Numbered from the stretch's first letter, positions 1 through 12,790 are shown. The stretch: DNA of 64,000 nucleotides from Rhyacichthys aspro (GCA_036850595.1 CM072155.1:8558256-8622255); one strand, 5' to 3'. Notes: a model not told the origin generated them from the sequence alone. Numbers and translations are program-made.

Positions 1-199
1 CTAAAGGACTGTAGACCATTGTCAATCAGGACGCAGAACACAATGGGCGAGTTCTTCCTTAGCCAATCAGGACGCAGAACACAATGTACGTTCATACTCT
101 GTAAAAAAAAAAAAAAGCAGGCAAAATTGCACTAAAAAAAATCTGCGAAACAGCGAGACCGCAAAAGGTGAACCGCGTTATAGTGAGGGACCACTGTAT
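1..199. mobile_element. Terminal piece of a DNA transposon (Tigger-like)
   Basis: The stretch 130-199 (CTGCGAAACAGCGAGACCGC, GAACCGCGTTATAGTGAGGG, ACCACTGTA) reads on the other strand as TACAGTGGTCCCTCACTATA..., the terminal inverted repeat style of Tigger/pogo-like elements, ending at a TA. Inside it a 23-bp unit (CAATCAGGACGCAGAACACA...) occurs at 23-45 and 64-86. The family is named from memory of the terminus only. Any insertion here would be in the last epn2 intron or beyond. Confidence 0.5.
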
Positions 200-807
200 T
201 CCAAATTCATACACAATTTGTACAAACCATATTATGCCTCATTCTGGGTACAGCAATTATTGAAAATATTTATTTGGTCTGTACTGAGAACATTCAGAAT
301 GAATCCCGTTTGCAGATGAATCCAGTTCACAAAAGAGAAATGAGTCAGTAAAGACAGGTCTGGATCAATTAATCGACTCTTTAACAATGCACAAAGGGTG
401 TGGCTGTCTTTTGTGCTCAGGTTTATTGTTTTAAAAAGAACTATCAAGATCACCTCCTTTCAACACTATTTTTACAGAAGCTGTAGAAAAAAACTTTCTT
501 GGACATAAATACTAATGCAATATTTGTTTGACTGTATGTTAATTGTTTATTTCATTTATAGATATATATATATATATTGAATGAAACATATATAAATGTG
601 TGTGTGGCATAAAGTTTGACGTATTTGCCCTATTTTACTTTATTTATTTTTTGTTTGGCCAAACTGACTTGGATCAATCTCGATGAAGCTGATGGAATTA
701 GGACAGGTGTAAAGCTAACAGGTCAATGTAAAGTTCTTGTGTACTGTGACAAATGTATTTATCAGCATGTACTGCATGGGTGCTTGAATGCATCTCTCAT
801 TGCCTAC
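200..807. other. epn2 3' intron, no coding exon seen
   Basis: No segment with the NPF-rich C-terminus of epsin was found on the minus strand. Only a short (TA)n run near 562-578 stands out. Confidence 0.5.
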
Positions 808-1035
808 CTGCTGAAGCCAAGAAGGGGTTAACAACAGGTGCAGGCTGTGCTGGTTTGGTCACAAGAGAATCCAGATTGACCAAGGCAGCGTTTGGACCTA
901 GGAAGGACTCTGGAGTCTTTCTTGTTGGGTTTATGCTGGTGGATGTGGAGGTGGGCAGTGGGTCAAAAAGGTCCAGGCTGCTGCTGCTTGCGAGGCTGGC
1001 TTGGGAGGGAATTGAGGATGGTATTCCTCCATCAC
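808..1035 (-). CDS. epn2: epn2 exon 9 (PESFLGPNAALVNLDSLV and first NPF)
   Basis: Acceptor TTATTCAG|GT at 1036. Encodes a Ser/Thr-rich run with SLDLFDPLP, then TRKTPESFLGPNAALVNLDS, LVTKPAQPAPVVNPFLASA. LVNLD is the second clathrin-box-like motif and NPF binds EH domains. It ends GCTTCAGCAG|GTAGGC in phase 1. The open frame would read only two more residues to a stop if unspliced, so a further exon off the window is expected. Confidence 0.9.
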
Positions 1036-4000
1036 CTGAATAAAGAGTGAAAGTTGTAGTTGAGTTTTTCTTTGAGCAAAAAAAAAACAAAAAACTTTTT
1101 TCAGAATGAAGAGTAAACTGTGACTCCATAATGACTTGAGTCAACACAGGATCTAGACACCTTACTACCAGTTTCATCTTTTCTGTCAGTCATAAGTTCT
1201 CTTAAAAGGATTGACTACTCAAACATAACCATTGGTCAGTAGTTGGTCACTAGCATTTTCAAGTGAAATTAGCATTTTCAAGTGAGATTAGCACCATGCA
1301 TCATCTGACTGAATCTGAGTGGCTTTGAAACTAACTGAAATGTTGCAATAATACCACTTGTCACCAATCAAGACCATCAACCACGACCTTTAGATGTCGG
1401 GGTTTTTTTTATACATGCAATTAAACATGATGCTGTTATGACATCAGAGGGAGACAGCCTGATTTTTTCTGCAGCCATGCTCACACAGCACTGGAGATGT
1501 TCCTTAATGCATTCAAATATGACCAGGCACAAAGCATCTAAGCTGGCTACTACCCAACCAGCAGAAAGCCTGAAAAACTGAACCACATGACTGCAACACT
1601 TCCCTTAGTAAAGTCTCTGTGACTTACAGTGTTGATTGAGACAATCTGTGGGAAAACCTTTGGTAGCTGTGTTTGTATTCCTTCTCAGATATCAGAGCAG
1701 TACGGGTTGTGTTAGAGCAAGGTTAGTCCCCAATGTCACCTTCTTTTTCCCCGGCATTGCCAAACCCATAAGAAAAACACTTGAGACCTGCCAAGCCATT
1801 TACAGAAACTCTCTCAGATAGATTCCTGAAAGCAGTTACAATGAAATCAATTAACTATTGACCAATGTGAGTAAGCATCTAAGAGAGATTCTGTAAACAG
1901 GCCAGCTCAGTTTTTTGCACGTAGCAATGCACACAAAAAGCTTCACCAGTGATTAAACTAGACCAAAGCAAACAGCTATTCTCCATTTTGAATTTCATCA
2001 TTATTAAGTCATCATGTTGTCGAAAAATGAATCATTTTAATTTGCTCAGGTCTAGTAATGTTCACACAAAGACAAGACATGTGCGTGAAACAAAGCACAG
2101 TGGAAAACAACACAAACTCCGTGTCATTAGAAAGACAAAGACAGGGTGAGTACCAGTAGGGACAGAGGAGGAGGAGCGCAGACTGTCAAACTCTGAGAAG
2201 TCCTCTTTGGACGTACCATTCGAAGTACTGAACAGGTCAAAGCTTCCTGGAGGGGGACAACACATGGACAATGATACACACGTGTACACAAATGTACAAC
2301 ATGAGACGGCGTGCACAGAGACAAAAACACAGAGACAAATACAATATGGATCAATAGACATTTTTGGTAAATGAAAACAAGTAAAAATAGAAGTCAACGT
2401 GTGCATTACTAATCTGTGAAGGGAGGGCCAGCAAACTTTAAGAAAATAATCCAATCATACATTCAAATATCTTCTTTCAATATTTACAGTATAAAAATGA
2501 GGGCGAAAAATAACAGTTAATTAATTGAAATCTGTGTAAAATAATTTGGTTTCATCCAGCACAGAACTTACACACTAAATATTCCCACAAATTGCCCTGT
2601 CATGGCAGACTCATACTTGACTCATCTTGACCACACCCCCATATGAAAAGACTAACTGCTGACAATATAAACATGCCTGTGTTGGAGGTCTTGGGGCGGG
2701 TAGCAGAGCCCCAGGGGTCAGAGGCAGGAGCAGAGCTTGGTGCCCAGGGATCAGCGCTCTTCACGGGTGGAACAGAAGATGAAGTGCCCCATGGGTCCAC
2801 TGGGGCGGCGGGCTTAGGGACAGAGCCTGGGGAGACAGGAGGACACTCAATGCAAGGAATAAGATAGAAAGACTAAGGAAGAAGAAGCTGGAGTGAAAAA
2901 ATCTATGTAGGTCAACTCTGATCGAACAAGTGCCATTTCGCCTTAAGCATGAAACACCCTACTCCCCAAATCCTCTTTCCCTACGTCCCTAGGCCTCCAC
3001 TTTTCATTCCTTCATGAGCCCTTCCCCTAACATCCCTCCACTGCCCCTCCTTCGTCACTCTGAAGTAATGCTGCTGGACCGGTGAAGCAGCATTCCTATT
3101 TCACAAAGACTCAGCCGTAGGAGGGAGCACACACAACTGACAAACTTCCCTGAGTAGAGAAATTGAACCATTTTTTCAGTTTATATGCTGTATGTGTATA
3201 CCATAGGGCTGCCAGGGGTCAGCTGATGCAGCGGCGGCCCCTGCCCCAGCAGTGGCCCCTGGGCCCCAGGGGTCAGCACTTGCACCGGGCTCTGGGACAT
3301 CCATCAGATCCATCAAAGTTGACTGAGGCTAGAAAGAGATGAGAAAGAGGGTCACTAAACTATAAATAAGAAGAGAATGTATGTTTGAAACAAAGGGCCA
3401 TATGTCGGTCAGTAATTATCCTTCACACTTCACAAACAAACAGATGGTGGTCAAGTCAACAGGGGTCACAGTCACGTCGCCATGTTTCATTAACACTTAT
3501 GCTCTGTGTTTGCCTAAGTTAGTCTGTCAGCTATTGAGGCAGAATAATGAGAAGTAAGGCCCAATAACATGATCTAAAGAGACATGACACTTGGTTATGA
3601 CAAAATAATGTCTCTGGGTGTATTTTACCTCCTTCTTTTTCTTGGGAAGTTTTGCTGAACCTGAGCCCTCTTTCTTACTCTCCTCCAAGGCCATCTGTAG
3701 TCTCAAGTCGTCGCCTCTGCGTAGACGCTCTTCCTGAACACACAGCCCAAACAACACACTGTCATTTTTAGTTTTTTATACCTCTGTAAATGTCTGCTAC
3801 CTCAATTCAATTTGTTCCAAAAGGTTTTTAGACAACTGAAAATTGTGTAGCAGAAATAATTCATATGATGATAATTACAGTTAGTGGATAACACAGCACT
3901 AACCTGTCTTTAAATGACCATTCAAACTATTACAATTGGCTGGTTTGAGCGCCTACCTGCTCTGCGGCCTCTCTGCTCATGGCCAGGGCCAGTTGAATCT

Positions 4001-7000
4001 GTAGTTGCTCCTCTCCACTGGTCTGGGGTCTGGCCTGCTCCAGCTCTGAACCCATGTTTGGAGATGTGGCTAAAAAAGAAATTCACATCATCATAATATT
4101 ACTAATAATCCAACAAGAATACAGTGTGGCAGTGTCTCTAGGCAGGGATTGTCTTAATACGATTTTGTGATCTGACACTATATGAGACTACAGTTATTTA
4201 ATACAATTGGCCAATACCAAACTGTTTAAACTTGATTTGTCCCACATGTCAGTAGCTCTCACAGTTTCGAGACAGTAAGTCTTGTACATGTGTAAGATGG
4301 TGGATTTTCTATGACATGTGCCTTTGTGATTATTGCCTTGGGTGAACACACACAAAAAAAAAAGAACAATAACAAACAAACAAACACTAATTGCTTTTTC
4401 CTTGGAGCAACTAGCTCTCCAAAGCTCCATTTAAAGTAACAGTACCCCGCACACTATTTTGAGTCTCTCGTCACTCTGTTGTTTTTATCTCACCAGGCCA
4501 GGCTAATTTCTACGACATATTTGCTCTGGGACAGACCCACGGTCCCTTGGTTCATCTCCAAGCTGTAGGCCTCTAGGGCAAAAATGACAAGAAGTGTGAG
4601 GAAAGGTTTGCTTTGTTATCTCGTATCTACCTCAGGGGCTACCCTTAAAATACTATGGAGGGAATATGGCAGAATAGCACCAACAGAAATAACAGTAAAT
4701 TTCCATTTACACAATGTGGCACTGCAGCATTTCCCATAAATCTTCTATATTTAAATCGGCTACACATGTCTCAGCTGTGAAAGCAAAAGATGCCTTCACT
4801 GATTCACTAGACTAAAATGGTAACACAAAACCAAATAGTCCAAGTATTAATGGTACCAATGAGGACAAATATACTCAAACGTGGGCCAACTCAAACAAAC
4901 AAACCCACTGGCATCACTGTGGGAAAGGGCCATATAAGGATTATTACAACATCATGGCATTCCTCAGAGTCACAGCAATGTCTGTCTGCAGAAAAAAAAG
5001 GAAATGCACTTATTTTGATGAGTCCTATCAGCTTCACTCTTATTCAAGTGAGTCTGAATCACTCTGAAACTTACAAATAAGGCTCTCAAAGTTAATGTGA
5101 GGCCTCAGACAATAAAATAAATACTTTACATACACACATATTTCATAGAAAAAGCTAAAGCTCAATCTTTCCATAATGCCACAAAGCAGTCTCTCTAGCA
5201 GTTCATTCACACTCTGCACGAACAACAGTAACTGGGGAGGTTGAATGGAATCCTAAAAATCTCCCTTGGCCCCTCCCACAAGTGTACCCCAGACTTCGCT
5301 TTCATTGGCCAGTCTCTCCTTCAGTTTCCTCAACTGATGACTCAGCCGCCGAAGCTTCCACCTCTGAGCCACACACACTATCATAACTTACACGGAGGAA
5401 TGCGGGTCCTGTGGGTTATCACACAATACATAGGAGACACGACGAAACTGGAACGGGCCGACACACACCCAAAGCACACACAGGCGCTCATGCTGACATC
5501 CTTTCTGTGTGCAAAGGACTGTGGGGTCATGGGGTGACAGGAAACAGAGCACAGTTCAACTCTTTCAGATGCACATCATCCATTCTCCTTGGAGTGACTT
5601 ATCTCTTGAAACTTTCTCCTGTGCGCTGACTTTTTCATCATCACTCAGCGGAGGATAACAAAATACTAAACCCTGCTCACGTATACTATATTTAATTCAT
5701 CAAAGTCTTCCTCCATTTGTAAAGAGAAACAAGTGTGTCGAAGAGAAGAAGAGCAGATTCTCTCCATCAGGGGATGATAGGGGTTGTAGGGGGGGAACAT
5801 GCTTCCTCTCCTGTGGAATGCAGCCTTACTGAAAGCAACACAGAGAGCAGGGGGAGGGGCAAATGTGTAGATGTAGGCCAAAGTGACACCCCTTATTGGG
5901 ACACTGTTCAGTTTTACTGGTTGCTTTGCTGTAATAAAAATGGAGTTGTGTGTCAGTGGTACCACTTACAGCCATGGTAGGATGCAGGTGAACCCTCTGA
6001 TCGGCCGTACTCTTCACTGTACGTGGAGAGGTTGGGTTGAGATGAGCCTCGGCCAAAACCCATTTGGGTGCTCCCTGTGGACACTTGAGCCATTCGCTCT
6101 TTGGTCTTCAGAGCCTGAGACCTGGAACAACAAAATAATTATGCTGAACTGTTGATTACTGTTTTATAATCAGGTGTGATTGAAAAAAACGTCAGATATG
6201 AAATTCCATGTTTCCTTAAAACACAACTCTTTTTGTTTTTTGACTTTCAATTATTTTGAAGGCAGTCTGCAGCTATCTGGTCTGTGCTGTTTGATGTGCA
6301 CCTATTGAAAATACAACTTCCGCATTTTAATAAAAATGTGTTGCACAGAGCTGCTTTAATTCAGCCAAATCAGGTTTGAACTGGAGTGAGAAAGGCATCA
6401 TTTCCGAATTTCTGTGTCATACAACAGGTGTTTATAAACCTAACTCGGATGGAAAAGTCACAGAGCTATAGAAATACTCCTTGGCATATTTCTGTAGACT
6501 GTAGATTACTGTCTGCCAGACGCTGTCCAAATACAGCCAGAGGGCTTCTATGAAACATAGATAAATATGTATTATCTTAACTTGCACCAAAGTTAAAAAA
6601 AAGCACTGAGGCACTGTTCATTTTAACAGGAGCTTGGTGCAAGGTCAAAGTCAAGTGCAGGGTCAAAACCTGCAGGCAATAACTCAGGACAGTTTAATAA
6701 CTCCCTGCATAAAATCTGATATAATCCAGGAAATATAGACATGCACTTTTCCCTTAATAGCTAAATGCGGTCCACAAACAAACACCACAGTCTTTAATAT
6801 TTTTTGTAATTAGAAGCCCTACCTCTCTGCTTTGAGGCGGTCTTCATCTTTGAGTAGGATCACCAGTTGTTTGCTCTTCTCCCTGACGTTGATGCCCTGG
6901 TCTTTTCCGTCTTTGTCGATGTACTGAAAGTCCTTCAGAGTCTGGATGGCAAAGATGTTCTCCTTGCATTGTACCACCACTCGCTCGGAGCCCGTCTTGA

Positions 7001-7250
7001 TCAGGTAATCCAGCAACGTGAGCGCCTTGTAGACGTGCCGCCAGTTCTTGCCGTGATCATTGAGACGCTTCCAGATCATGGCCATGATTTCACCAAAAAT
7101 CTGGACATTGTAAGTGGCGTCAGCAATTTCTGACATAAGAGAGGATGACGGGCCCCATGGGTCGTTGGAAGTAGCCTCCCTCACTTTCCTCTCGACTGTG
7201 GAGTAATTGTTCACTGTGTTCTTGATCTGTCGACGAAATGTACTTGGCAT
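808..7250 (-). CDS. epn2: Epsin-2 (endocytic clathrin adaptor), 3' end outside window
   Basis: Epsins bind PI(4,5)P2 at the plasma membrane through the ENTH domain, bend membrane, and link ubiquitinated cargo to clathrin, AP-2 and EH-domain proteins. Coding exons on the minus strand: 7250-6823, 6121-5970, 4069-3957, 3733-3629, 3328-3202, 2826-2677, 2246-2154, 1035-808. All joins keep frame and give about 465 residues. Residues 1-143 are ENTH; two ubiquitin-interacting motifs follow (LQIQLALAMS and LRLQMALEES), then a clathrin-box-like LMDLMDV, five DPW AP-2 motifs, the KTPESFLGPNAALVNLDSLV block and one NPF. EPN2 is favoured over EPN1/EPN3 by the ENTH stretch ALTLLDYLIKTGSERV, the GSFDLFS...EDFSEFDSLR segment and the gene order. 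The last visible exon ends at a donor (CAG|GTAGGC), so the remaining NPF-rich C-terminus is beyond position 1. The start is ATG 7250, preceded by a perfect GCCACC and by an in-frame TAG at 7337-7335. Confidence 0.93.
1251..1288. repeat. 19-bp tandem duplication in epn2 intron
   Basis: TAGCATTTTCAAGTGAAAT is followed at once by TAGCATTTTCAAGTGAGAT, differing at one base. Confidence 0.85.
2154..2246 (-). CDS. epn2: epn2 exon 8 (GSFDLF segment)
   Basis: Acceptor CCCCCTCCAG|GAAGC and donor CTACTG|GTACTC. Encodes GSFDLFSTSNGTSKEDFSEF and DSLRSSSSVPT, closely matching the equivalent part of mammalian EPN2. This exon is the best evidence for EPN2 over EPN1 or EPN3. Confidence 0.9.
2677..2826 (-). 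CDS. epn2: epn2 exon 7 (three DPW motifs, GC donor)
   Basis: Acceptor TCTCCCCAG|GC at 2827. Encodes three DPW motifs (VDPWGTS, ADPWAPS, SDPWGSA). Joining in frame to the next exon needs a phase-1 end at ACACAG|GCATGT, a GC donor; no in-frame GT donor is visible. A read-through would place a stop in the wrong phase of the next exon. Confidence 0.85.
3202..3328 (-). CDS. epn2: epn2 exon 6 (clathrin box and two DPW motifs)
   Basis: Acceptor TTTCTAG|CCTCAG and donor CTATG|GTATAC. Begins PQSTLMDLMDVPEP, a clathrin-box-like segment, followed by ADPWGPG and ADPWQPY, which bind the AP-2 alpha ear in known epsins. Between them lies an Ala/Gly-rich stretch. Confidence 0.88.
3629..3733 (-). CDS. epn2: epn2 exon 5 (second ubiquitin-interacting motif)
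   Basis: 35 codons in phase 0. Encodes EERLRRGDDLRLQMALEESK, nearly identical to the second UIM of mammalian epsins, then a lysine-rich end (KLPKKKKE). Acceptor TGTTCAG|GAAG and donor GGAG|GTAAAA. Confidence 0.94.
3957..4069 (-). CDS. epn2: epn2 exon 4 (first ubiquitin-interacting motif)
   Basis: Acceptor TTTTTAG|CC and donor GAGCAG|GTAGGC. Encodes TSPNMGSELEQARPQTSG and then EEQLQIQLALAMSREAAEQ. The second part is a UIM with the acidic patch and the conserved Ala/Ser pair that contact ubiquitin. The 113 bp join in frame to both neighbours. Confidence 0.93.
4070..5969. other. epn2 intron between linker and first UIM exons
   Basis: 1.9 kb. Mammalian EPN2 has an alternative exon in this part of the protein, but no matching in-frame exon was recognised here. 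No repeats of note. Confidence 0.4.
5970..6121 (-). CDS. epn2: epn2 exon 3 (post-ENTH linker)
   Basis: Acceptor TTCCAG|G at 6122 and donor GGCT|GTAAGT at 5969. Encodes SQALKTKERMAQVSTG followed by FGRGSSQPNLSTYSEEYG, the standard sequence after ENTH in vertebrate epsins. The exon enters in phase 2 and leaves in phase 1. Confidence 0.93.
6823..7250 (-). CDS. epn2: epn2 exon encoding the ENTH domain
   Basis: Encodes residues 1-143, starting MPSTFRRQIKN. The block NDPWGPSSSLMSEIAD, the RLNDHGKNWRHVYKALTLL helix and DGKDQGINVREK are hallmark ENTH sequence. The donor reads GAGAG|GTAGGG and leaves two bases of an Arg codon. The N-terminus differs slightly from mammalian epsins (STVERKV where they have SEAEIKV). 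Confidence 0.95.
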
Positions 7251-7533
7251 GGTGGCGGTGGAGATGAGACAGTCACAATACTCCAAAAGAATAGAATGAC
7301 AACTTGTATCAAATGGAAGTTCAAACTGTTTCACCTAAAAAGTTTGTGTTTGTGGCTGCGTCCGTGCAGCGGAAGTGCGTGATAGTGTAAGCTCTTGCCT
7401 AAACGTTTGGGGTTGTTGTGTATTTATGAGGCTCCCCCAGGTCGGTGCAGTATTCCTGAGTCCTCCAAAACAGTGCCTGTTAAAACCATCTCCACACACG
7501 CACAGCTGGCTGCACACATGACCAGGCCATCAC
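7251..7533 (-). other. epn2: Probable epn2 5'UTR part of the ENTH exon
   Basis: A good acceptor (pyrimidine tract then GTTTCAG|GTGATGG) lies at 7534-7535, making 7533-7251 the likely leader joined to the ATG at 7250. A weaker acceptor (CTTTTTAG) is at 7336-7335. The leader would hold a short upstream ORF starting at 7530. Inferred from splice signals only. Confidence 0.45.
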
Positions 7534-10500
7534 CTGAAACACACAGACAAGCAGCAGGTTAGTGAAAGGAAGGTACTATTCACTGCATAGAAACAACTGA
7601 ACGAGAATGATGTATTCAGTATGGGCTTCTCCATTCCAGTGGGTACAAACAAAGATTCACTGAAGTTGGCTGGTGAGAGGAATAACTTGTATTCATCCTA
7701 AAATGATCATAATCTGGAAGAAATGAGCCACACCAAAATAAACAACACACAAAAAATGTTTTTATCACAGCGTGTAATATCTCACAATAATTCATATGCC
7801 AAGCTTGCCAGTAAGGACCACATGACAAGTGCTATTGCTAAGATACCATTGGCTCACATCAAAACACATCTGTTAGTCCGTGGTAAGTAGTGATGCACAT
7901 TTACAGGTGATACTAACCCAATCTTACAAGGAAAATTAAACTTTAATCCAATGGTTGAACAGGGTGAGGCAAAGATGGGCCTGATCACATACATAAGGAA
8001 ATATAAAACCTCTTCCTTCTCAGATCACGAGAGAGAATGAGTGGCACTGCCCAGCATCAGAAGTACAAAAATACTGGTTTCTGCTGTTGAGGAACTCTGC
8101 TTAGGGCCTGGCTACTCTACACAGGTCAATTATAAAGCGCGTGTTTTTCTGTGTTTGTGTCTCACGTCCACACGGAAGAGTTTCCAGGCCGCAAGGCAGA
8201 CCTTTTCACCTTCCAAATCAAAGAAGTGTAGACTGACAAACTTGAGCTTTTAATATCCGTGATCAAGTCACGACTGGTGATATGTATTGAGCATTGTATA
8301 TCCACGGTAACAGTGACAACAACCACACAAATCACTATTTACTTTCTGACTCACCATTGCTGACAATTACAGATAGATGCTTTTGAGCATTCATTGGAAT
8401 ACAGAGTGGACGGAAATTTGTTACAAATTCTTCTCTGGAGTAATTAAAGTAACTCTTAATTTATGAAATACTGTACTCACATGTAAAACCTCTTTTGAAA
8501 GTAAACTGCTAAAGACATTTCATAGTTTTAGAAATAGAAACTTATTTACACTAAAAACAACCTTTAATTCACTAAATGAAAGACAGTTTTATTGTATTTT
8601 GTGTATGGTATATTTTTAAATATATACTTTAGAATGATTTATTGATTACAGTTTTTATTCATTGCTATATTGGAGACTAAAGGGGTGACTAAAGTAAAAA
8701 CTGGAATTAAAAAAAAACACAGCAGAGCTGTTTCCAGCCTAAAGGTTAAACCTCTGTCCTGTTTCTACAGATCAGCCCGACAGCTAATAATCACTTCCTG
8801 ATTGACACACACACAAGTGTGTGTGAAAACTCACAGGTGAACCTAACTGTAACACCCTTACAGTTAAAGACCCTCTCATCTTCCTTTTAACCACGATTGC
8901 TAAACTCATTAAGGGGATTATAGGTCTTGTTTCTTCCACTCAAGCAGTACGATGTGGGTTGGTCAGTACGGTTAAGTTTCTATTGTCAAAAGAAGACCAA
9001 AAGGTCCCCCACAAAGATGGAGCTAAACACTGCAGTCAGCTGATTGGACAATAATAGATAATCCTTACTCCAGCAAATAAGAGAAGCGAAAGGAAATATG
9101 GTTTGTTTGTTTTTTTACTTGTTCTTGTAATAAAGACATGCTAAATTATTACTTTTTTTCTAAAACAAGGCTAGCGTTTATCAGCAACAACTGCTTCTGG
9201 TTTTAGAAAGAGTTAGTGTTGTTCAGCTCTTGTTTTGTAAATTGAAACATTGCATTTATTGTCTAGATTGCATTTAACACAAGCAGAACTTGTGATACTG
9301 AATACTGAGTCTGTAAATTGTGGGAAACTGGCAAAGCTCTATGAATTCAATTTTCAGAAAGCTGTGAATAAACGGGAAACAATGTAATGTTTTCTGCAGC
9401 AGCATACAGCCATACCTCCAGCCTCTGGTGCAGCTACACACCAGGACAGAGGATTTAATTTCTTTTTCATTTAAAAAAATAATAAAAGAATGACAACACA
9501 TCCAAGTTTTTGAAAGTCAGCTTCAAATAGTACTTTTATCTTTAGGCTTACCAAACTATGTATCAAACACTGAGCTGACCCGAACCATCGAACCATGCCA
9601 CACCAGTGGAACCAAGACTATAGAGAACCAGGGTGCAGTGCTCTGTCCCCATCTGTTAGAGTGTGACCCCAGGTAAGCCCCAGCACAGATATTTAGGATA
9701 CTGCCCACTGCTCTGCCACTCCTACAAGGAAAGAGCCATAACGACTTATTCTATCAAGTAATATGATCCCTGCAACAAGCGCGCACCAACTTGTCTCACC
9801 AAGACATCTCACAGTGAGGAAGAATTTTAAAGTCAGTCTTTTGGTCACACCAAATTGTTAGCAGCATGTTGTCTTAAAAAACAATGTCTTATGTGTATTC
9901 TTTTGTTTTGTGGTGCTTCCTGTCTAACGCTTAAAGACAGCTGGGAAAGATATGGGTGAGGAAACAAGGAGTGTGAGTATTTGTACTTGCAAGGCTAAGA
10001 AAACAACTTGGCACATCCCATAAATTCACCTAACACCAGTGAAATGTGAATCCTGTGGAGTGTGGTCCCCCCAGTGCTCTCTTTTTTTTTCCTCTCAGTC
10101 TGCATCCGCATGAATACAGGCCAGACCTAATGACACATCTGCTGCTATAATCACCTATTCACCCAGCGAAGACAGGAAGAAGAGAAGAGAGTCTGTCTTG
10201 TCCATCCCACCCCCTCCACACCCGGAACAAACCCCCCACCACAAGACACAGCAGGCCCGCCTTCCTTCAGTGCTCCGCGCCTTTAGATCACTCCAGGCCC
10301 TGAATGGACGACACACGGGGCTTGTGTGGACACGAGTGCAAATTTATATTCATGTGTCAGAGCAGCTTCTTTATGTCCTATCACGGAGTCCGGCAGTATT
10401 CCTGTCAGCACTGGCTGGACTCAAGGATATGACCCTCATCAGACTGAAGTGAAAACCTTCCATACAGCGACACAATATGGGTCTACATTGGCGGGGTGGG

Positions 10501-12790
10501 ACCCCTCATTTGTTCTCTGAGACATGAAACACAATCCATCAAGTAACTTTCAATGAGAGAGGGATCAGGGACTTTTAAAGACAGCTTTTAAAAGATTTGC
10601 CAGCAGATCAAATTGATTGTGAGGAAGCTGCTTCTTGTATAAAGAAACTAAAATGTAATTGAAGAGGGAGTTAAAAACCCCAACATACCAAACAGTAACC
10701 TTCATTTGGCTCCCACAGGCTTAAAGTGATAAACAGCATGGTATCTATAGCCTTTTTTTTGGCCATGAAAATACCATGCTTTGAATTTAGCCTCCATGAT
10801 GCATTTTTCTGAAATACCACCTTTCACATAAACTCTGAAAACCATCTCCTTTGGCAATTACGTTTTTAGCCAAATACAAACATGCAAAAACACAAGCAAT
10901 GTAGCAGTGTTTTTGTTTTTCTCAATGTCAAAGTTCTATGAAGAAACTCTGTGTTTATCAAAACTTCCCAGGGCAAAAACTTTCGAGCTATAACTTGATT
11001 ATGTTAGCACACATCCAAGTAAAAATGAATGTATGAATGACACAATTAGTTTGGCAACCTTAAAAATGTCATAATTGTGTCAACATTTATCTAGTAGGCC
11101 ATTCAATGTAATAAAATGAGAAAGCTGTACTTGCACACAATACTGAAATCCTTTTCATTCAATGCTAATGTTGTTGTGCCTCCTGGCAAACCCAAGATAA
11201 CCTGTGATTAGCATTAAGCACTCAGAACAGGTCTACCTCGCCAGGCCCACACAGCAAGGGCACAGCTGATCTGGAGATAAAAAGTCACCACAGCCTGTAT
11301 TTACCAGAGTCTTTTATGTTTGATACACCAAAGTCAAGTTTACCTACTCCTCTTTACCATCTACTGTTAATGTCTCAAATCTACAGGATAACAAAAGTGT
11401 TTAATCCACAAATGTCGACTCAACATCAATCCATTAATATCATTAAAATCAATGCCAAAGAAAAGTAAGTAAAGCAGCCATTATATACAGATGCACAGAC
11501 TCTCTGTGACTATAAGAGGCACAAGCAGCGATACTTCAGAAGTAAAATACAGAATCGTGGATAAGGAAGCATCAGCATGTCAGATTGCCTTTTGTCCTCC
11601 TCTAGGCCAGACAGACAAAGCCAAGTCAGAGGCGATCGGAGGACGATGATGATGCATCTGTCACCCACTGTGACTGACTATCAGCCTGACAATAGACAAA
11701 GCCTTAGCCCTTTCTCAGGCCACTTTAATTACGCCCAGTGTTTTCAACTACATTATTACGAAATCCCAACATATTCTTAGCGAGTCTCGTAAAATTAACA
11801 CTACTAGTCTAGTAAAGAGTCCCTTTATTTACTCTGACCAGACTGTAAACCAACTGAAGTGCCCGCTGAACACACAGGGCCCATATGGCGTAAATATTGC
11901 CCTTACAGTTTTAAGTGAATGAAAATTCGTTTTACACATTTTGGCGAAAATGTAGCGTACTTTCACACTCGGCGTCAAACAAGAAACATACACAGCTTTT
12001 CACTGAGAACGCTAACGCCCACCAAAAGGAGCTTTACATTGTCTTTTCAGATAAAGATCAAAATTTCCGGTTGTTAAAGTCAAAGAACTGATTTGCATAG
12101 CTTAATTTAGAGTGGCTAAGCGATAGTTTCGGTATTTAGCCTATTTAGCGAGTCAATCTTACACAAGAGGCACAGGAGAATCTATCTCCAAACTTGCTCC
12201 AAAAGTAACATCCCCCAGCTGAGAGTAAGAGAAGATCCAAACGAAATTAACCACAAATGATTTTATCAGTTTTTGTTCAACTCATTAACTAGAGCTAACA
12301 CAGTTAATGAGAAAATTCCGTAACATTTAAATGTTGCCTAGTTTAGTTTTTGCATAATGGTTAAATTAACCAGTAACTTAGCGACTATCTTTGTTAATAC
12401 ATGGTCAGTTTGGTGACTTTTCAAGATATGGACATAACTTTGCTTTAGAAAAAGTTAGATCAATGCTAGCAATGCTCCGTTTGGATTAGCAAAGCCCAGC
12501 GCTTCTGTCCTTCACTCAAATGTGTCTAAAGCCCGACTACAGCACCAACTACACTACAGCTCAACAATCACTGCAACTAAACTCAAAAATACAGCACAAC
12601 ACTTCACAACTTTTACTAACTCACTAATGTAATTTCAGTGGCATAACGAAGAACTAGCATGCTAGTTAGCAGTACTTGGGCTAGCCGGTGAAAAGGGGTG
12701 CTCGTTGGAGACATCACCAGCCCCGAATATCAGGACACTGTGGGAAAACAAAACAAATCAACTCGACTGTCTTGGAAGCGTCAAACTTAC
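7534..12790. other. Probable epn2 intron 1, no gene seen
   Basis: AT-rich, with small ORFs only and none resembling a protein family. A C-rich stretch at 10.2 kb is unexplained. Its right part (11.9-12.8 kb) is rich in TTAGC/GCTAA words. Confidence 0.4.

Noticed and set aside
7251..7334. N-terminal extension of the ENTH open frame
   Set aside because: It begins at a GTG just after an in-frame TAG; the first ATG with GCCACC at 7250 gives the normal epsin N-terminus.
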